Part shown: positions 1 to 7,009 of the stretch, one piece after another
Layout of the letters: every line of letters begins with the position of its first letter
How positions within the stretch are numbered: the first letter of the stretch is position 1
Origin: an uncultured Bacteroidaceae bacterium
GTDB lineage: Bacteria > Bacteroidota > Bacteroidia > Bacteroidales > Bacteroidaceae
Length of the DNA stretch: 64,000 nt
NCBI GenBank assembly: GCA_905234735.1
Contig: CAJOJA010000002.1
Coordinates: 62,001-126,000 of the forward strand
Reading direction: 5' to 3'
Notes under the pieces: generated by a model
What the model was told of the DNA's origin: nothing
The model's database searches: none
Seen by the model: only the letters and a program-made list of their open reading frames with translations
Position numbers and translations under genes: made by a program

Positions 1-1006
1 CGGTCAGCCTATTCAGGTTTTTCCCCTCACTGTCCTTCAGGGCGTTGTAGATGATTTTCTCGTCGTCCGACAGTTCGGGGAAGAGTTCACGCTGTATGGG
101 TTGTTGTTCGGCTTTCGCTGTGGCCCAGCCCAGCATTTCGGTCAGTTCCTGTGCCGACTGCAGCAGCTGGGCACGGCTTTCGCCTATCAGTTGGTTGCAG
201 CCTGCCGATGTCGCGTCGCCCACCCGTCCGGGAACGGCAAAGACGTCGCGACCGTATTCGTTGGCGATGCGTGCCGTGATGAGGCTGCCCCCTTTCGAGG
301 CGCTCTCCACCACCAGGGTGGCGTCCGTTATGCCTGCCACGATGCGGTTGCGGGCTACGAAGTTCAGTTTCTCTGCAGTGCTCCCGCTCATGAACTCCGT
401 GAGCAGTCCGCCCTGGTTCAGCATCTCTACGGCCGTCTGTCGGTGCATGCGCGGATATATCTGGTCCAGTCCGTGTGCCAGCACGCCCAGGGTGGGCAGT
501 CCGTTCTGCAGGGCCTGTCGGTGGGCTTGGATGTCGATGCCGTAGGCCAGTCCGCTCACCACGATGGCATCCGGGCACAGCTGGGCCAGCTCGCGCAGGA
601 AGTGTTCGCAGAATCCCCGTCCGTAGTCCGTGGCCTTTCGTGTTCCCACGATGGCCAGCATGTGCCGGCTGTTCAGGTCCGCCGTTCCTCGGTAGAAGAG
701 TAGGGTGGGGGCGTCCGGACATTCGCGCAGACGAGCCGGGTAGTCGTCGTCGCTACGGGCAATGACGCGTATGCCGTTTTTCTGGGCAAACTCCAGTTCT
801 TGTTCGGCCCGTGACAGATGGCCGCTCATTTGGCCTACCACTTCCACCAGCCGGTCGCTGATGTCCGGTATGGCATCCCTGAGTTTGTTGCGCATCTCGT
901 ACAGTGCCGTGGCCGAACCCACTGCATCCAGCAACTGCTGCTGCACCTGCGACTGGTAGGGCAGCACGCGCGTCAGGGCTATCAGGTAGGCTGATTCATA
1001 GTTCAT
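1..1006 (-). CDS. dprA: DNA-processing protein DprA (partial, C-terminus beyond left edge)
   Basis: DprA loads RecA on incoming single-stranded DNA during natural transformation. I translated this frame by hand from the ATG at 1006; it stays open to base 1. Visible signatures are the Rossmann-fold core: VGTRKATDYG (residues 120-129), SGLAYGID (151-158), FVARNRIVAG (216-225), the VVES...KGGSLITA segment (232-245) and VPGRVGD (258-264). These match the DNA_processg_A family. An N-terminal helical segment (1-110) precedes them. A C-terminal winged-helix-like segment starts near residue 308 (DEKIIYNAL) and is cut by the window edge. It is the last gene of a minus-strand operon, 12 bases after the thioesterase stop. 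The DprA family is very well conserved, so the call is secure. Confidence 0.95.
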   Translation of the reverse strand, partial: MNYESAYLIALTRVLPYQSQVQQQLLDAVGSATALYEMRNKLRDAIPDISDRLVEVVGQMSGHLSRAEQELEFAQKNGIRVIARSDDDYPARLRECPDAPTLLFYRGTADLNSRHMLAIVGTRKATDYGRGFCEHFLRELAQLCPDAIVVSGLAYGIDIQAHRQALQNGLPTLGVLAHGLDQIYPRMHRQTAVEMLNQGGLLTEFMSGSTAEKLNFVARNRIVAGITDATLVVESASKGGSLITARIANEYGRDVFAVPGRVGDATSAGCNQLIGESRAQLLQSAQELTEMLGWATAKAEQQPIQRELFPELSDDEKIIYNALKDSEGKNLNRLT

Positions 1007-1018
1007 AGTTCATGATGT

Positions 1019-1414
1019 TTAACTGTCCTTCAGCAACAGGTCATCCAGTTCTGGGCACTGGGCGGCCAGTTCACCGTTCACCACCGCCACGATATCCACC
1101 TTGGCGCGACAGGCCAGTTTGTTGTCCGGCAGTCGCACGATGTCCTGGTGGAAGACATAGCGCACCCCCTCCTTCTCCACCCGTGTCTGAACCTCAAACT
1201 CGTCTGTGCTTCGGAGCGGGGTTTTGTAACTGAGCGTGATACGGGCCACCACGCAGTCTATGCCGCGTTGGTGCAGGTCGGCAAAGGACACTCCCATCTG
1301 GAGCAGCATTTCGTGCCGTGCGTGCTCCGTATAGTGTTGGTAGTTGGCATTATTGACAATGCCCTGCAGGTCGCACTCGTAGTCGCGCACCTTCATCTTT
1401 ATAGCGTAATTCAT
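1019..1414 (-). CDS. Acyl-CoA thioesterase, 4HBT/YbgC-like hot-dog fold
   Basis: Small cytoplasmic single-domain hot-dog protein of 131 residues, the usual size for the YbgC/FadM/4-hydroxybenzoyl-CoA thioesterase group, which hydrolyses acyl-CoA or acyl-ACP thioesters. The diagnostic segment is DLQGIVNNANYQHYTEHAR near the N-terminus; Asp15 aligns with the catalytic Asp of the family. I chose the ATG at 1414; an upstream in-frame TTG at 1423 lies inside a TTTCAA-type repeat, and an ATG at 1396 is a shorter option. It lies between the DUF2851 gene (19 bases upstream) and dprA (12 bases downstream), so it is probably co-transcribed with both. The natural substrate cannot be told from the sequence. 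Confidence 0.88.
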   Translation of the reverse strand: MNYAIKMKVRDYECDLQGIVNNANYQHYTEHARHEMLLQMGVSFADLHQRGIDCVVARITLSYKTPLRSTDEFEVQTRVEKEGVRYVFHQDIVRLPDNKLACRAKVDIVAVVNGELAAQCPELDDLLLKDS

Positions 1415-1447
1415 AACTTTCAATTTTCAACGTTCAACCTTTCAAAA
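1414..1447. repeat. TTTCAA / TTGAAA junction repeat
   Basis: Short degenerate tandem repeat of a TTTCAA core (TTGAAA on the minus strand) between the DUF2851 gene and the thioesterase gene. The DUF2851 stop codon (1434-1436) lies inside it and the thioesterase ATG sits at its edge. The same family recurs at 20499-20537, ahead of the first giant gene, and at 57526-57556, ahead of the tRNA. Confidence 0.6.
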
Positions 1448-2741
1448 ACTCGTAGCCGAAGCTGCAGCGCAGGCAGTCGTGACGGTCGCAATACTGGTGT
1501 TTCAGTTGTATCAGTGCCTGACTGTCGGCAGCGGTGGTCACCTTCAGTCCGCAGGCTTCCCACTGTCGCAGGATGTAGTTCTGTTCGGCAGGCAGTTGGC
1601 GCAGGAGTTCCAACACTCGTTCGCGTAGCGGCCAGTTGTCGTGCGTCATGGCGTGGGCATAGAGCACGGGCACCACGGTGTTGATGATGAGCAGGTTCTG
1701 CGACTGTTGGCTCAGGTGCACCACACGTTGGTTGACGGTTCGGCCGAACATGATGTGCGTGTGCCAGTATTCCGAGGTACCTCCCTGCAACATCTGGCGC
1801 AGGGCCGGTAGCGGTTCGTCGGCCATGATGGCCTCTTGCAGGCGCGACAGCGTCACCGTGCCCTGATGGTACATCCAGGCCAGCTCGGCCAGTCGCAGGT
1901 GCGGGAAGTTCTGGGGCCGCAGTCGCAGGTATTTCCACTGTTGGTGGGGCATGATGGCTCCGAGGCCGAACAGTCGGCACTGGTATTGGAACTCGCGTTG
2001 CAGGCGTTGGAAGTAGTCGTCGGCCAACCCCTCGTCTCTGGAGTTAGGGGGTAGCGACTGCGGTTCCAGCAGTCCCGCCATGCCCAGGAAGATGGCCTCT
2101 ATCTGGAACAGTTCGTCGCGGTGCTTCCCTGTTTTGTCTAGGGGGATGCGCTGGGCCCAGGTTTCGAAGGTGTCGCCGTTCAGTCCGAAACCGAAGTTGC
2201 GGGCCAGGGTCACGAACAGTGCCCACTCCCAGTTGCCCCGGGTGGCCTTGAGCCGCAGTCCCACCTGTCGGGCGCGTTCCTCCAGTCGTTCCACCATGAG
2301 GGTGTCCATCCAGCTGTGCACCTTGAAGGGGTCAATCTGTGGTATGATGCGGTGACAGCGCGGATAGTCCTCGGTCTGTTGGAGCGTCTCATAACGCAGG
2401 TGCAGGTCGGCCGGGATGTCCAGTTGCAGTTGGGGCAGTCGTTTCCCCGAACAGGTCGTCACCTCGGTGTCGATGACCGAAGCCACGTGCAGCACCACGT
2501 TGTCGTAGGTCTCGTCCGTGTCGTGACCGTGTCGGAACCAGTCGCTCGACCGCAGGTGAATCTCCACGTTGCCGGCCCACAGCGTCTGTCCGATGCGCAC
2601 TTTCGCATTGAAGAAGTCGGGGCCCTGGTTTTTGTTTGCCAGTCCTGGGTCAATGATTTCCAATTCCTGTCCGTCGGTGGTAAGCAGTGCTTTCAGCGGC
2701 AGCATTTTGTGTTTCCAGACGTAGTGTAGGAGCTTCTCCAC
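1434..2741 (-). CDS. DUF2851 family protein
   Basis: Conserved Bacteroidota protein of unknown function, 435 residues from the GTG at 2741. Family hallmarks are the N-terminal EKLLHYVWKHK, the segment IDPGLANKNQGPDFFNAKVR, then GNVEIHLRSSDW, and a C-terminal cluster of cysteines (HDCLRCSFGYEFL). No signal peptide is visible, so it is likely cytoplasmic. The open frame extends to a TTG at 2768, but that codon overlaps a minus-strand promoter box (2766-2773). The GTG at 2741, which restores the family's usual EKLL start, is therefore preferred. It heads the operon with the thioesterase and dprA and is divergent from dapB. The biochemical role is unknown. Confidence 0.85.
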   Translation of the reverse strand: MEKLLHYVWKHKMLPLKALLTTDGQELEIIDPGLANKNQGPDFFNAKVRIGQTLWAGNVEIHLRSSDWFRHGHDTDETYDNVVLHVASVIDTEVTTCSGKRLPQLQLDIPADLHLRYETLQQTEDYPRCHRIIPQIDPFKVHSWMDTLMVERLEERARQVGLRLKATRGNWEWALFVTLARNFGFGLNGDTFETWAQRIPLDKTGKHRDELFQIEAIFLGMAGLLEPQSLPPNSRDEGLADDYFQRLQREFQYQCRLFGLGAIMPHQQWKYLRLRPQNFPHLRLAELAWMYHQGTVTLSRLQEAIMADEPLPALRQMLQGGTSEYWHTHIMFGRTVNQRVVHLSQQSQNLLIINTVVPVLYAHAMTHDNWPLRERVLELLRQLPAEQNYILRQWEACGLKVTTAADSQALIQLKHQYCDRHDCLRCSFGYEFLKG

Positions 2742-2765
2742 ATGATAATTCTTAAAAATACCTAA

Positions 2766-2773
2766 CAAAAGTA
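2766..2773 (-). promoter_or_regulatory. Bacteroidota -7 box for the DUF2851-thioesterase-dprA operon
   Basis: The minus strand reads TACTTTTG, matching the TAnnTTTG -7 consensus of Bacteroidota. Transcription would begin near 2759, leaving a leader of about 18 bases before the GTG at 2741. No clear -33 TTTG is seen at the expected spacing. Confidence 0.5.
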
Positions 2774-2794
2774 CGGTTTTTGCGCCGAATTACC

Positions 2795-2802
2795 TATCTT
2801 TG
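2795..2802 (+). promoter_or_regulatory. Bacteroidota -7 box for dapB-lepB
   Basis: TATCTTTG matches TAnnTTTG and ends 23 bases before the dapB ATG. A TTTTTG lies at 2777-2782 but is closer than the usual 19-20 bases. With the opposite box at 2766-2773 this forms a compact divergent promoter region. Confidence 0.6.
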
Positions 2803-2825
2803 CAGTCGAAAAATGTAGTAAACGT

Positions 2826-3542
2826 ATGAAAATAGCATTAATCGGCTACGGCAAGATGGGTAAAATGATAGAGGAAATCGCCCTCAGCCGCGGTCACGAG
2901 ATTGTGAGTATCATCGACATCGACAATCAGCAGGACTTCGACAGTCCCGCCTTTGCTTCGGCCGATGTCGCCATCGAGTTCACGGCCCCCCATGTGGCCT
3001 ACAACAACTATCTGCGTGCCTTCGCCCACAACGTGAAGGTGGTCAGTGGCAGCACCGGCTGGCTCAAGGAGCACGGCGACGAGGTGCGCCGCCTCTGCAC
3101 CGAGGGTGGACAGACGCTGTTCTGGAGCAGCAACTTCAGTCTGGGTGTCACCATTTTCCGGGCTGTCAACCGCTACCTGGCCCGCATCATGAACCAGTTC
3201 CCGCAGTATGATGTGGAGCTGGAGGAGACCCATCACGTGCACAAACTCGACCATCCCAGCGGAACGGCCATCACGCTGGCCGAGGAAATTGTGGAACGGC
3301 TCGACCGCAAGGAAGGCTGGGCCGAGGACACCACCGACCCCAAACTGTTGCGCGTCGATGACATCCGTCGCGGCGAGGTGCCGGGCATCCACACCGTCCG
3401 CTACGACTCCGAGGCCGACTGCATCACCATCACCCACGATGCCCACAGTCGTCGCGGCTTTGCCCTCGGTGCCGTACTGGCTGCCGAGTACACCGCCCAG
3501 CATAGCGGACTCCTGACCATGGACGATTTGTTTAATTTTTAA
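2826..3542 (+). CDS. dapB: 4-hydroxy-tetrahydrodipicolinate reductase
   Basis: Cytoplasmic NAD(P)H-dependent enzyme of the lysine/diaminopimelate pathway that reduces the DapA product to tetrahydrodipicolinate. The nucleotide-binding GYGKMGKM motif lies at residues 7-14. The catalytic signature HHVHKLDHPSGTA begins at residue 136; His136 and Lys140 correspond to the conserved catalytic His and substrate-binding Lys. GSTGW and SSNFSLGV are the other family blocks. At 238 residues it is slightly shorter than the E. coli enzyme, as is usual in Bacteroidota. The ATG follows a good -7 box by 23 bases. lepB starts three bases after its stop codon, so the two are co-transcribed. Confidence 0.97.
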   Translation: MKIALIGYGKMGKMIEEIALSRGHEIVSIIDIDNQQDFDSPAFASADVAIEFTAPHVAYNNYLRAFAHNVKVVSGSTGWLKEHGDEVRRLCTEGGQTLFWSSNFSLGVTIFRAVNRYLARIMNQFPQYDVELEETHHVHKLDHPSGTAITLAEEIVERLDRKEGWAEDTTDPKLLRVDDIRRGEVPGIHTVRYDSEADCITITHDAHSRRGFALGAVLAAEYTAQHSGLLTMDDLFNF

Positions 3543-3545
3543 GTT

Positions 3546-5015
3546 ATGAAAAAGAAAGAAGAAAAGAAGCGCACCTGGTCCGACTGGGTCCAGGGCATTA
3601 TATACAGCGTATTGTTAATCGCTTTCCTTTTGTGGATTGGTTCGTGGTGGGGCTTCATTGCCGTACCCTTCGTCTTCGATGCCTACGTGACGAAGAAGGT
3701 GAAGTGGCAGTGGTGGAAGGAATGGGAGAACCCCGTAGCCAAGACCATCATGAGCTGGGTGGACGCCATCGTTTTTGCCTTGGTGGCCGTCTATTTCGTC
3801 AACATCTACTTCTTCCAGAACTACACCATCCCGTCGAGCTCACTGGAGAAGAGCCTGCTCGTCGGCGACTACCTCTATGTCTCCAAGACGGCCTACGGAC
3901 CGCGTGGCCCCATGACGCCGCTCTCCATGCCCCTCTGTCAGCACACCCTGCCCATCGGCAACATGCAGAGTTACATCTCCTGGCCGCAGTGGGAGTACAA
4001 GCGCACGAGCCCCAAGCCCGTGCAGTTGAACGACATCGTCGTGTTCAACTACCCCTCGGGCGACACTGTGGCCCTGAACTACCGCTATCAGGCGATGGAC
4101 TACAATATGATGTCCTATCTCTATGGCCAGCAGCTCTACCAGCAGAACTTCGGTGCGGTGGACCTCGACAGCATGGACGCGCTGCAGCGCTATAAGCTGT
4201 ACGAGAAGTTCCATGCCCTGGGCAGCAGTTACATCCGATACGACCGTCAGGAGTTTGGCGACATCACGTGGCGCCCTGTCGACCGTCGCGAGAACTACGT
4301 CAAGCGCTGTGTCGGACTGCCGGGCCAGACGCTGCAGATTAAGGACCACATCATCTATCTCGACGGCAAACCCAACAAGGAACCCGACAACGTGCAGTAC
4401 AACTACCGTGTGGAACTTGTGGAACGTATGTTGCCCGAGGATGTTGTCCGTGAACTGGGTCTGTCGGCAGATGACCTCTTCGGACAGGGTGGGGGTCACG
4501 GTATGTACCGCGATGGCATCTGTCCGCTGACGCAACAGGTGAAGGAAGCCCTGGAGGCGCGTCCCGATCTGGTGAAGTCCGTCAGCCTCCTCACAATGAA
4601 CGAGACCGACGAACTCTACCCCTGGAATGGGCATAAGGGATGGACGGTGGACAACTACGGTCCCATTTGGATTCCGGCCAAGGGAGCTTCCATCACCCTC
4701 AACCTGGACAATCTGCCTGTCTACGAGCGTTGTATCCGGGCCTACGAGGGCAACACCCTGGAGGTAACCGACGAGGGCGACATCCTGATAAACGGCGAGA
4801 AGACCACGAGCTACACTTTCCAGATGGACTACTACTGGATGCAGGGCGACAACCGCCACAACTCCGCCGACTCCCGCTACTGGGGTTTCGTTCCAGAGGA
4901 CCACGTCGTGGGCAAGCCCGTCATGATTTGGATGTCGCGCAACAAGGACTACAGTCTCTTCAATGGTGGCATCCGCTGGAACCGCCTGTTCCGGTGGGTG
5001 GACGGGATTAAGTGA
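3546..5015 (+). CDS. lepB: Signal peptidase I, long Bacteroidota form
   Basis: Inner-membrane Ser/Lys peptidase that removes Sec signal peptides. Two hydrophobic segments (residues about 17-45 and 70-90) precede the catalytic domain. The nucleophile motif IPSSSLEKSL places Ser99 as catalytic; Leu replaces the usual Met after it. The general-base Lys is Lys253 in YVKRCVGLPG, and GDNRHNSADSRYWGFVP (about 434-450) is the conserved C-terminal box. At 489 residues it is much longer than E. coli LepB. Extra sequence lies between the Ser and Lys boxes and between the Lys box and the C-terminal box, as seen in Bacteroidota. It would process the many Sec-exported proteins of this window that lack lipoboxes. 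Confidence 0.95.
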   Translation: MKKKEEKKRTWSDWVQGIIYSVLLIAFLLWIGSWWGFIAVPFVFDAYVTKKVKWQWWKEWENPVAKTIMSWVDAIVFALVAVYFVNIYFFQNYTIPSSSLEKSLLVGDYLYVSKTAYGPRGPMTPLSMPLCQHTLPIGNMQSYISWPQWEYKRTSPKPVQLNDIVVFNYPSGDTVALNYRYQAMDYNMMSYLYGQQLYQQNFGAVDLDSMDALQRYKLYEKFHALGSSYIRYDRQEFGDITWRPVDRRENYVKRCVGLPGQTLQIKDHIIYLDGKPNKEPDNVQYNYRVELVERMLPEDVVRELGLSADDLFGQGGGHGMYRDGICPLTQQVKEALEARPDLVKSVSLLTMNETDELYPWNGHKGWTVDNYGPIWIPAKGASITLNLDNLPVYERCIRAYEGNTLEVTDEGDILINGEKTTSYTFQMDYYWMQGDNRHNSADSRYWGFVPEDHVVGKPVMIWMSRNKDYSLFNGGIRWNRLFRWVDGIK

Positions 5016-5031
5016 AAATTCATTTTTAATT

Positions 5032-5562
5032 ATGGGTTTTCTTCCCTCCTACTATCTGGCACCTATATCCTACTATGCCCGTTTGCTGCGCTGCCCCTCT
5101 GTCACGATCGACGTCGATGCGCGCTACCAGAAGCAGACGTTGCACAACAGGTGCTGGATAGCCTCGCCCAACGGCCCGATGGCACTCACCGTGCCTGTGG
5201 TGAAGGCCAATAAGCCCGGTCAACTGATGCGCGACATCCGCATCAGCGAGCACGGCAACTGGCGCCACGTCCACTGGAATGCCCTCACGAGCAACTACGG
5301 CCGCACCCCCTTCTTCGAATTTTATGCCGACGACTTCGCTCCCTTCTACGAGAAGCGCTGGGAGTTCCTCGTCGACTACAACCAGGCACTGCAGGAGATG
5401 GTGTTGGAGGAGATAGGAAGCCCCTCACCTCTAACCCTTCCCCCGAATGGGAGGGGAACCCCCTACTACCAACTCTTCTCCGACCGCAATGGGTTCCTGC
5501 CCGACCTCAGCATCGTTGACCTCCTGTTTAACCTGGGGCCGGAGGCGCTGCTGTACCTATAA
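5032..5562 (+). CDS. WbqC-like family protein
   Basis: 176-residue protein resembling the WbqC-like family, whose founder lies in O-antigen gene clusters but whose function is poorly defined. Family-like blocks are the N-terminal FLPSYYLAPISYYARLL, the HNRCWIASPNGPMALTVPV segment and the C-terminal GFLPDLSIVDLLFNLGPEA. I chose the ATG at 5032, 16 bases after the lepB stop. The frame stays open further upstream but overlaps lepB. Residues about 132-145 (SPSPLTLPPNGRG) are encoded by a GC-rich palindromic stretch that looks like an inserted DNA repeat. The stop codon falls inside the 9-bp repeat array at 5555-5617. The role in the cell is not clear from sequence. Confidence 0.8.
   Translation: MGFLPSYYLAPISYYARLLRCPSVTIDVDARYQKQTLHNRCWIASPNGPMALTVPVVKANKPGQLMRDIRISEHGNWRHVHWNALTSNYGRTPFFEFYADDFAPFYEKRWEFLVDYNQALQEMVLEEIGSPSPLTLPPNGRGTPYYQLFSDRNGFLPDLSIVDLLFNLGPEALLYL
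5425..5462. repeat. GC-rich palindromic insert inside the WbqC-like gene
   Basis: The stretch carries C-rich and G-rich arms (CCCTTCCCCC, then GAAT, then GGGAGGGG) that can fold on themselves. It resembles the intergenic palindrome at 14741-14772 rather than protein-coding sequence, and it reads in frame as SPSPLTLPPNGRG. Confidence 0.55.
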
Positions 5563-5617
5563 GTCCTATAAGACCTATAAGACCTATAAGACCTATAAGA
5601 CCCATAAGTCCTATGAT
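5555..5617. repeat. 9-bp tandem repeat (ACCTATAAG) at a gene junction
   Basis: Seven tandem 9-bp units of ACCTATAAG with few substitutions. The stop codon of the WbqC-like gene (5560-5562) is in the first unit and the ATG of the M16 peptidase (5613) is in the last. It is the same family that encodes lipoprotein signal peptides from 11657 onward. Confidence 0.9.
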
Positions 5618-6857
5618 AGAAACCACTTCTCTCGATAACGGCTTGCGTATAGTTGTTGACCACCGACCCGGTCAGGTGGTCTACTGCGGACTGGCCGTCT
5701 GGGCCGGTACACGTCACGAAACACCCGATGAGTCCGGAATGGCCCATTTCATCGAACACATGTCGTTCAAGGGCACCCAGCGACGACGTTCGTGGCACAT
5801 CATCAATCGCATGGAGTCCGTCGGTGGCGACCTGAATGCCTATACCGGTAAGGAGCATACCGTCTACTACTGTTCCTGTCTGCGCCAACATCTGGAGCGG
5901 GCACTGGATCTTCTCTTCGACATCACGCTCCACAGCACCTTCCCGCAGAGCGAGATAGACAAGGAACGCGAGGTGGTGATAGATGAAATCGAAAGCTACA
6001 ATGACTCTCCCTCGGATCTCATCTACGACGACTTTGAGGCGCTGCTCTTCGGCGACCATCCCCTGGGGCGCAACATCCTGGGCGATGCCGAACGACTGCG
6101 CCAGTACCAGACCGAGGATCTCCTGCGCTTCACCCGCCGCCTCTACCATCCCAGCCGCATGGTGCTGTTTGTGTTGGGGGACGTGGATATGAGTTTTTTT
6201 AGTGAGAAGGGGCAAGGAGCAAGAGGCAAGAGATATGTAGTTGACTCCCTCTGTAATTCTCAAGAGGCAAGCGTATTCTCTTGCCCCTTGCCCCCTGCCC
6301 CTTGCCCCTTGCCCCCTCTCACTAAAAATAAGCACACCCACCAAGCTCATGTCATCGTGGGCTGTCCGTCCTATGCCATTGGTGACCCGCGCTATACAGG
6401 GCTCTATCTGCTCAATAACATTCTGGGGGGACCTGGCATGAACTCGCGGCTGAATCTCTCGCTCCGCGAACGGCGCGGACTTGTCTACACCGTGGAGAGC
6501 AGTCTGACGGGCTACACCGATACGGGGGTATGGACCACCTATTTCGGGTGCGACCACGGCGATGTTGACCGCTGCCGGCGACTGGTTCATAGTGAACTGG
6601 CCCGACTGACCGATGCCCGACTGTCGGAGTCGGCACTGACAGCTGCCAAACGGCAACTGAAGGGGCAGGTGACCCTGGGATGGGAGAACGGTGAGAACGT
6701 GGCCATCGCTATGGGGCGCCGCCTCCTGCATCAGGGGAAGACCCAGACGCTGGAGGAACTGTGCGAGGAGATTGATGCCCTCACCACTACACAGTTGCTC
6801 GACATCGCCCAGGACATCTTTTCCCCCAGCCGCCTGACGACTCTGGTTTATTTATAG
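5613..6857 (+). CDS. M16 family zinc peptidase (mitochondrial-processing-peptidase-like)
   Basis: 414-residue inverzincin metallopeptidase. The zinc motif HFIEH spans residues 45-49 and the distal glutamate is in DEIESYND (about Glu125). GGDLNAYTGKEHTVYY and the C-terminal GGPGMNSRLNLSLRERRG plus GLVYTVESSL are conserved blocks of the M16B/processing-peptidase group. No signal peptide is visible. The linker between the two homologous halves (about residues 194-240) is made of an imperfect inverted DNA repeat, giving low-complexity text such as KGQGARGK and CPLPPAPCPLPPL. Just after it, HTHQAHVIVG resumes the normal family sequence. Both zinc motifs are intact, so activity is plausible. The ATG and the stop codon each lie inside a 9-bp repeat array. 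Confidence 0.92.
   Translation: MIETTSLDNGLRIVVDHRPGQVVYCGLAVWAGTRHETPDESGMAHFIEHMSFKGTQRRRSWHIINRMESVGGDLNAYTGKEHTVYYCSCLRQHLERALDLLFDITLHSTFPQSEIDKEREVVIDEIESYNDSPSDLIYDDFEALLFGDHPLGRNILGDAERLRQYQTEDLLRFTRRLYHPSRMVLFVLGDVDMSFFSEKGQGARGKRYVVDSLCNSQEASVFSCPLPPAPCPLPPLTKNKHTHQAHVIVGCPSYAIGDPRYTGLYLLNNILGGPGMNSRLNLSLRERRGLVYTVESSLTGYTDTGVWTTYFGCDHGDVDRCRRLVHSELARLTDARLSESALTAAKRQLKGQVTLGWENGENVAIAMGRRLLHQGKTQTLEELCEEIDALTTTQLLDIAQDIFSPSRLTTLVYL
6194..6328. repeat. Inverted-repeat (hairpin) insert in the M16 peptidase gene
   Basis: The left arm starts TTTTTTTAGTGAGAAGGGGC and continues with GGCAAG-type units. The right arm is C-rich TTGCCCC units ending CTCTCACTAAAAA. The termini are complementary over about 12 bases (TTTTTAGTGAGA) and the arms are complementary with mismatches. 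The whole 135-bp block is in frame. Confidence 0.8.
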
Positions 6858-6905
6858 GTCTCATAGGTCCTATAAGTCCTATAAGTCTTATAAGTCCTAT
6901 AGGTC
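6852..6905. repeat. 9-bp tandem repeat after the M16 gene
   Basis: Six units of CTATAAGTC-type sequence (variants TTATAGGTC, CTATAGGTC). The M16 stop codon TAG (6855-6857) is inside the first unit. The rest is non-coding and precedes the promoter of the TPR lipoprotein. Confidence 0.85.
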
Positions 6906-6937
6906 TTATGATTTCCCTAAAAAAAATGTTAAATAAT

Positions 6938-6968
6938 GTTGTCGTGTCAGAGAATTTATGTACCTTTG
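6938..6968 (+). promoter_or_regulatory. Bacteroidota promoter for the TPR/OmpA-like lipoprotein gene
   Basis: GTTG at 6938-6941 is followed after 19 bases by TACCTTTG at 6961-6968, matching the -33/-7 architecture of Bacteroidota. Transcription would start near 6975, about 35 bases before the ATG at 7010. Confidence 0.75.
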
Positions 6969-7009
6969 CGTGCGAATAGTGTATTTTTTATTATAAAAAC
7001 GTTCAAACG

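Noticed and set aside
87..722. Open frames of 164-211 codons at the left edge on both strands
   Set aside because: They are shadows of dprA: hand translation of the minus-strand frame from the ATG at 1006 gives all DprA motifs, while these frames give only Arg/Pro/Gly-rich text.
5613..6857. M16 gene as a pseudogene because of the repeat insert
   Set aside because: The frame is intact, and both the HFIEH motif and the C-terminal family blocks are preserved.
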